Source of the DNA: Margaritifera margaritifera | Taxonomy: Eukaryota > Mollusca > Bivalvia > Unionida > Margaritiferidae | DNA: 64,000 nt | Assembly: GCA_029931535.1 (NCBI GenBank) | Contig: JAQPZY010001695.1 | Location: 3,848,501 to 3,912,500, forward strand | Reading direction: 5' to 3' | In this document: in pieces, positions 60,120 through 64,000 of the stretch | How the letters are laid out: each line of letters starts with the position of its first letter | Position numbering within the stretch: the stretch's first letter is position 1 | Program-made: the position numbers and the translations under genes | The notes under the pieces: generated by a model | The model's input: the letters and a program-made list of their open reading frames with translations, nothing else | What the model was told of the DNA's origin: nothing | Databases searched by the model: none

Positions 60120-61320
60120 TGTAACCTCTTGCGTCTGCTGATCTTTAATAGAGTAAATGTGATTTAGCCTCTTGCAAAAACAGAAGCGCGGAATTACATA
60201 CTTGACATGGCATGCTTTACTTTCTCGTTACGTAGCGAACACATTGGTTAGACAAAAGTGTTAGCAATTTAGATTGTCCTCTTCCTAAAATATCATTAGT
60301 GTGCTCCCCCTTTATAATTTTGCCTCTTGAGTTACACTTTACTTGTTGTAGGTGTAATTGAGCATTATGTAAAAACAATGTCTGAAGAAAAAAAACTTAC
60401 TCAAGAAATTAAAAAAGAGAACGTAAACAGAAAATTCATATTCAAGAGGTCGGTTTAATAACAAACAAATAAACAAACAAAAAAAAACAAAACAAACCCC
60501 ACGTATATATTTAAATTGCACTTCTGCTGTATTCTTGTATTCTTCTGAAGCGTTTGGTAGCATGTAAATAGTTGAATGATACCAATGCGTTTTCGGTCTC
60601 AAAATTCAATGTAACTTTCCTTTAATTTCTGATTATCTGCTATAGTTTGTATGCAGGAGAAAGCGAGAGAGAAAGGGAGAAAAAATGCGCTCACAATTTA
60701 ACTTTTCTCGGATGATTTTGATTTCCAATGTGGAAATAATAAAATAATGATCACATTTATCGAAATAAAATGTACAGATAATATGTCGTAAAATTGTATG
60801 CCTCTTAAATTCATCGAAATAAAAATGTATAGATAATATGTCCTAATATTGTATGCCTCTTACATTTATTGAAATAAAATGTGTAGATAATATGTCGTAA
60901 AATTGTATGCCTCTTACAATATAAGCGAATGATTGTAGGTAATTTATGCCACGTGATTGAGGTGAAACTCAACTAGGTTCCTGCAAGAGGCAATGCACCA
61001 TTTCCTCGCTTACAAATCAATACTTTGTCGCGTCTTGCACTTGTTATTAAATCCAGTTCGATATGCACATACACTTGGGCCAATAAATATCACTATTGAT
61101 CTCGAATGTAATCCATTATATGTATGCTAGTAGTACTGACTGCAGGAAATGCTCTGAACTTTTTCTCTCCATGGCACAAAAAGGTAATTCTCTGTGTCAA
61201 GATGATTCAAGTACTTACTTCTTTATAAGAAGTAATTAGTAGGCTAGCCATCTGTTTAAGCGCAAAACCCGTCAGCCACTTCACTCAAACTTTTTGTCCG
61301 CTAACAGCTTCGATATTTAA
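60120..61320. other. no gene seen; short tandem repeat at 60750-60920
   Basis: Three copies of a ~55-bp unit with GATAATATGTCGTAAAATTG and TATGCCTCTTA. The rest holds no recognised feature. It lies upstream of the coiled-coil gene and should contain its promoter. Confidence 0.5.
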
Positions 61321-61333
61321 GGTGATATTCGCA

Positions 61334-61444
61334 GACTTCTATCACACGAAAACAGACCATACTCGTGTCAGACTTCTATCACACGAAAACAGACCATACT
61401 CGTGTCAGACTTCTATCACACGAAAACAGACCATACTCGTGTCA
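61334..61444. repeat. 37-bp tandem repeat, 3 copies
   Basis: Units contain CAGACTTCTATCACACGAAA and ACAGACCATACTCGTGT. Confidence 0.95.
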
Positions 61445-62519
61445 ATAATAACAACACAGATTACCAATAATCAGCTGATTAACAGCCTCAGGCAACACAT
61501 AAATTCAAGGTCAAATTCTCAGATATCTAGCACACTGAAACAAACAATCGGACATTAGCTGATAATATCCTTGTGGAATATTTTCTCGAACACAAACTGT
61601 ATATGTAAGCCACTGTCATAGACACAGCTTTATAGTCAAGAAATAAGATAAATAAATGATTGTTTACGAACTCAAGGAGTTTAACAACGGTATGTTAATA
61701 ATCTTACTAAGATTAATCTCTATGATATTATACAGGGTGTATTCGAGAGATATTGTTATATGAGAGTGAGTAAACCTATAAGTAGTAAGATAATAATGTA
61801 ACGCAAACACCCTCCTTATGATATTAATTTACACTCAGCTACTAGGGGGCTAATGTATAACAAGGGCTATACACTCAAAATTGGGCAAGTATATCAGTAG
61901 CAGGTTCCTGGTATTCATTAACCATCTAGCTTCTTATTTCTGCTACTTCAGCTATTGTACGTTTAATCTGACAAATAAATGGAAACTGTACAATTTGACG
62001 GTTGCAAAAGAAAGAAGAAAATAGAAAAGATTGTAAAGCACGTAACAAAGCACAAAATACGACAGCAGTGTGCATATAAATATAAAAGTGAGCGTGGATA
62101 TTCGATGGCTTATTATTGCATATCTGCTATCATTGATGATGAAACGTCTAAATATAAGTGTGATAGGACGATAAAATATATATCGTTTGGCAAAGATTAA
62201 AAAACAAAAGTACACCAAGACTAAAAAAGGAATTAAGTAAACGATTGAGAGAGGAAAAGAAACAAGAGACACGAGAGTATGTGTGCTATAGTTTGATTCA
62301 TTCAAGGCATGAAAATTTATGACAATTAAATAATGGACTTCATATTTAAAAATTAACTAGCAGTGCACCTTATCCTTGTTTCTGCAACTCGGTTCCATGT
62401 TACAGCTAAACGAGACATTTCACACTTATGTAATTGAGATGAAAAATATACAACACAAATATAAATTATCTTAAACACAAGCCACTAAATATATTTCATA
62501 ACTACACTTTAACATTTGA

Positions 62520-62800
62520 CAGGGATGAATATGTTAATAGAAACATTGATCTGTGTGATATTCAATTTTGGCACCATCAGCTTAAATGGGCAGTATGGAT
62601 GGTAGCAGCTGGAAGCGGAATATCTAATTGGTATTTGACAAATCAAAGTGTACCAGAGTTAGTAAAATCAGTATACAGGTTTAATGGCTATTTTCAAATA
62701 TGAAAACTGTTGTCTGAATGTCCGAAACTATTACCCGATGAACAGGCTTTAAATACAACCAACAACAACATAAATCTGAAACAATTTAGCATTAATCTGT
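62520..62800 (+). pseudogene. decayed Polinton/Maverick-like structural gene fragment
   Basis: A plus-strand frame reads coding-like sequence (IDLCDIQFWHHQLKWAVWM ... ELVKSVYRFNG) to a stop near 62703, with a further NNNIN-type stretch after it. It recalls a structural protein encoded by Polinton/Maverick-type elements, but only from memory of the family. Interrupted and without a start codon in reach. Confidence 0.3.
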
Positions 62801-62999
62801 AATAATGTTAACATTTAACTAAACCATGACTTAAGATACATTAATGGAAAAATTAAATACTTGATTGATAGTGAATCCAAAGAACATACTAGAGGAAATT
62901 GTCTTTTAATTAAATTAACTCAGTGGTAACAAGTGATAAAAAAAAAAAATATTAAAAAAAAAAAAAAAAAAAAAAATTCCTGGACTTATTTCTTTTTGC

Positions 63000-63284
63000 T
63001 AGATAGCACTTTTCTGACAGAAGAGGGAACAGTGAGATTGAACCCAAGCATGGGTCTTGATGATACGTAGTTTAGGTGCTCAAGTTCAAAACATATTTAT
63101 TACACAGTCTGTTTCCACTGTTCAAGACATTGTAAAAAGAGAATTATTTGAAAATTTAATTTTAGACCAACAGGGTTATGACTCAGGTGAAAACATCACA
63201 ATAAGATTTCAGCAATATATTTCAGATTCAAAAGTTAGGCTAGAATATGATATTGGTGGTTATAGTATATATTTTTATTACTGA
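63000..63284 (+). pseudogene. second coding-like fragment, possibly same element
   Basis: A frame opening near 63003 (TEEGTVRLNPSMGLDD) stops at 63068. The next frame runs from 63057 to 63284 (IRSLGAQVQNIFITQ ... YDIGGYSIYFYY). The pair reads like one protein with a frameshift. Family uncertain. Confidence 0.3.
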
Positions 63285-63658
63285 CTGATATGATGATGAA
63301 AATGGGAAACATTGTTCCTCATAACAACAACTTGAAACATTATTACAACAACAACTTGAAAAATTATTACAACAGCAACTTGAAAAAGTTATGCGATAGA
63401 TTTAAACTAGGACTGAACACTGCTATACATACCAGTCGTGGTAAAAAATATGATTCCAGCAGGTGAGAAGCAGTCTTTAAGAATTAATCAAAAGATTGAC
63501 AACAGTATTAAATAAGTGAACGATAGGAAGAAATACGTAGACAAGAAGGAAAAAAGGGTCACACTCTTGCAATCGCAACTGAACATGATTCAAATGAGAA
63601 AGACATGAAAGAAATAAACATACATTATAATCATGATAATATTTTACGATAATTTTAT

Positions 63659-63835
63659 TTACTTTTTTAAAAATATGTTAATAATTTTTAAAATCCTTGT
63701 TGATGCTGTATTTACAACTCGGATCAAAAATACAACCAATAAGCCAACTATTGCTAGAATAAGGACAACGGCATGATCGGCCAAGAAAGAAAACAACGTG
63801 TCCAACTGTTTTCTAAAGCTAGCTTATTACACTGC
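63659..63835 (-). CDS. short ORF with one transmembrane segment
   Basis: Minus-strand reading without an in-frame ATG at its start, containing a hydrophobic stretch (AVVLILAIVGLLVVFLI) followed by basic residues, stop at 63659-63661. It lies just downstream of the ORF that enters from the right edge. Could be a small membrane protein of a mobile element or an exon. Confidence 0.3.
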
Positions 63836-63883
63836 CAGTTATACCAGGCAATGACGTAATTGATTTATGGACAGCTCGATCAA

Positions 63884-64000
63884 TTAGTTAGCAATATTTT
63901 TCATTCTTTGTTTGACTTTGTCCACGGCAGACTTTGTGCTACATTTTCCGCTAGAACTACTACTAGCACTTGTTCCTCCGCCACCTCCACTTTTACCAAA
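63884..64000 (-). CDS. C-terminal part of an ORF running off the right edge
   Basis: 39 codons open to the window edge: a Gly/Ser-rich linker (GKSGGGGGTSASSSSSGK) and a basic tail (KVKQRMKNIAN), stop at 63884-63886. Function unknown. The compact same-strand arrangement with the next short ORF is unlike the host genes in this window. Confidence 0.35.
   Translation of the reverse strand, partial: FGKSGGGGGTSASSSSSGKCSTKSAVDKVKQRMKNIAN

Overview
The window is animal nuclear DNA. Genes are split by introns with GT/AG borders. The sequence is AT-rich and crowded with microsatellites, minisatellites, tRNA-derived SINEs, inverted-repeat (TIR) DNA transposons and decayed LTR retrotransposons. The SINE architecture (tRNA head, AAACC-type tail) and a diffuse ~150-bp repeat family at 15.8-17.3 kb look molluscan to me. 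That assignment is inference from remembered repeat styles, not a database result.

The centrepiece is a tandem duplication of a four-exon, minus-strand gene for a BTB-BACK-Kelch protein of the KLHL10 type. KLHL10 is a testis-associated adaptor of Cullin-3 ubiquitin ligases in other animals. Copy A has exons at 34166-32870, 31332-31141, 24855-24736 and 20754-20537. Copy B has exons at 51885-50589, 49097-48906, 47404-47285 and 45266-45016. The two have identical intron phases and identical lengths for exons 1-3, and read through to 608 and 619 residues. Duplicated flanks run downstream to about 14.3 kb (A) and 40.05 kb (B) and about 100 bp upstream of each start codon, where both copies keep a palindromic CRE (TGACGTCA). 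Divergence is patchy: the Kelch part of exon 1 and the exon 4 region are almost identical, while exon 2 differs at 13 of 63 residues. This suggests gene conversion.

After duplication the copies gained different repeats. Copy A gained a degenerate Ty3/Gypsy-related retrotransposon of Gmr1-like domain order (integrase before reverse transcriptase) in intron 2. It also gained a 1.1-kb pogo/Tigger-like element and an 87-bp minisatellite built from a SINE tail in intron 3, and a 1.25-kb TIR element just past its 3' end. Copy B gained minisatellites at 40.3-41.6 and 44.65-44.98 kb.

Left of the duplication (0-13.7 kb) lie candidate exons of a minus-strand gene at 72-974 and the last four exons of an unidentified plus-strand gene (6126-13556). 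Two introns of the latter end in long minisatellites at the 3' splice site. A hAT transposase pseudogene and two opposite copies of a twin-hairpin MITE are also there. Between the duplicates (34.3-40 kb) are a SINE with a 16-bp target duplication, a Gypsy gag-protease-RT remnant carrying a hAT MITE, and a 37/38-bp minisatellite. Right of copy B are a second SINE, inverted repeats, a single-exon gene for a secreted coiled-coil protein with an RGD tail (60108-59110), a decayed relative of it on the other strand, and at the right edge low-confidence remains of a Polinton/Maverick-like element.
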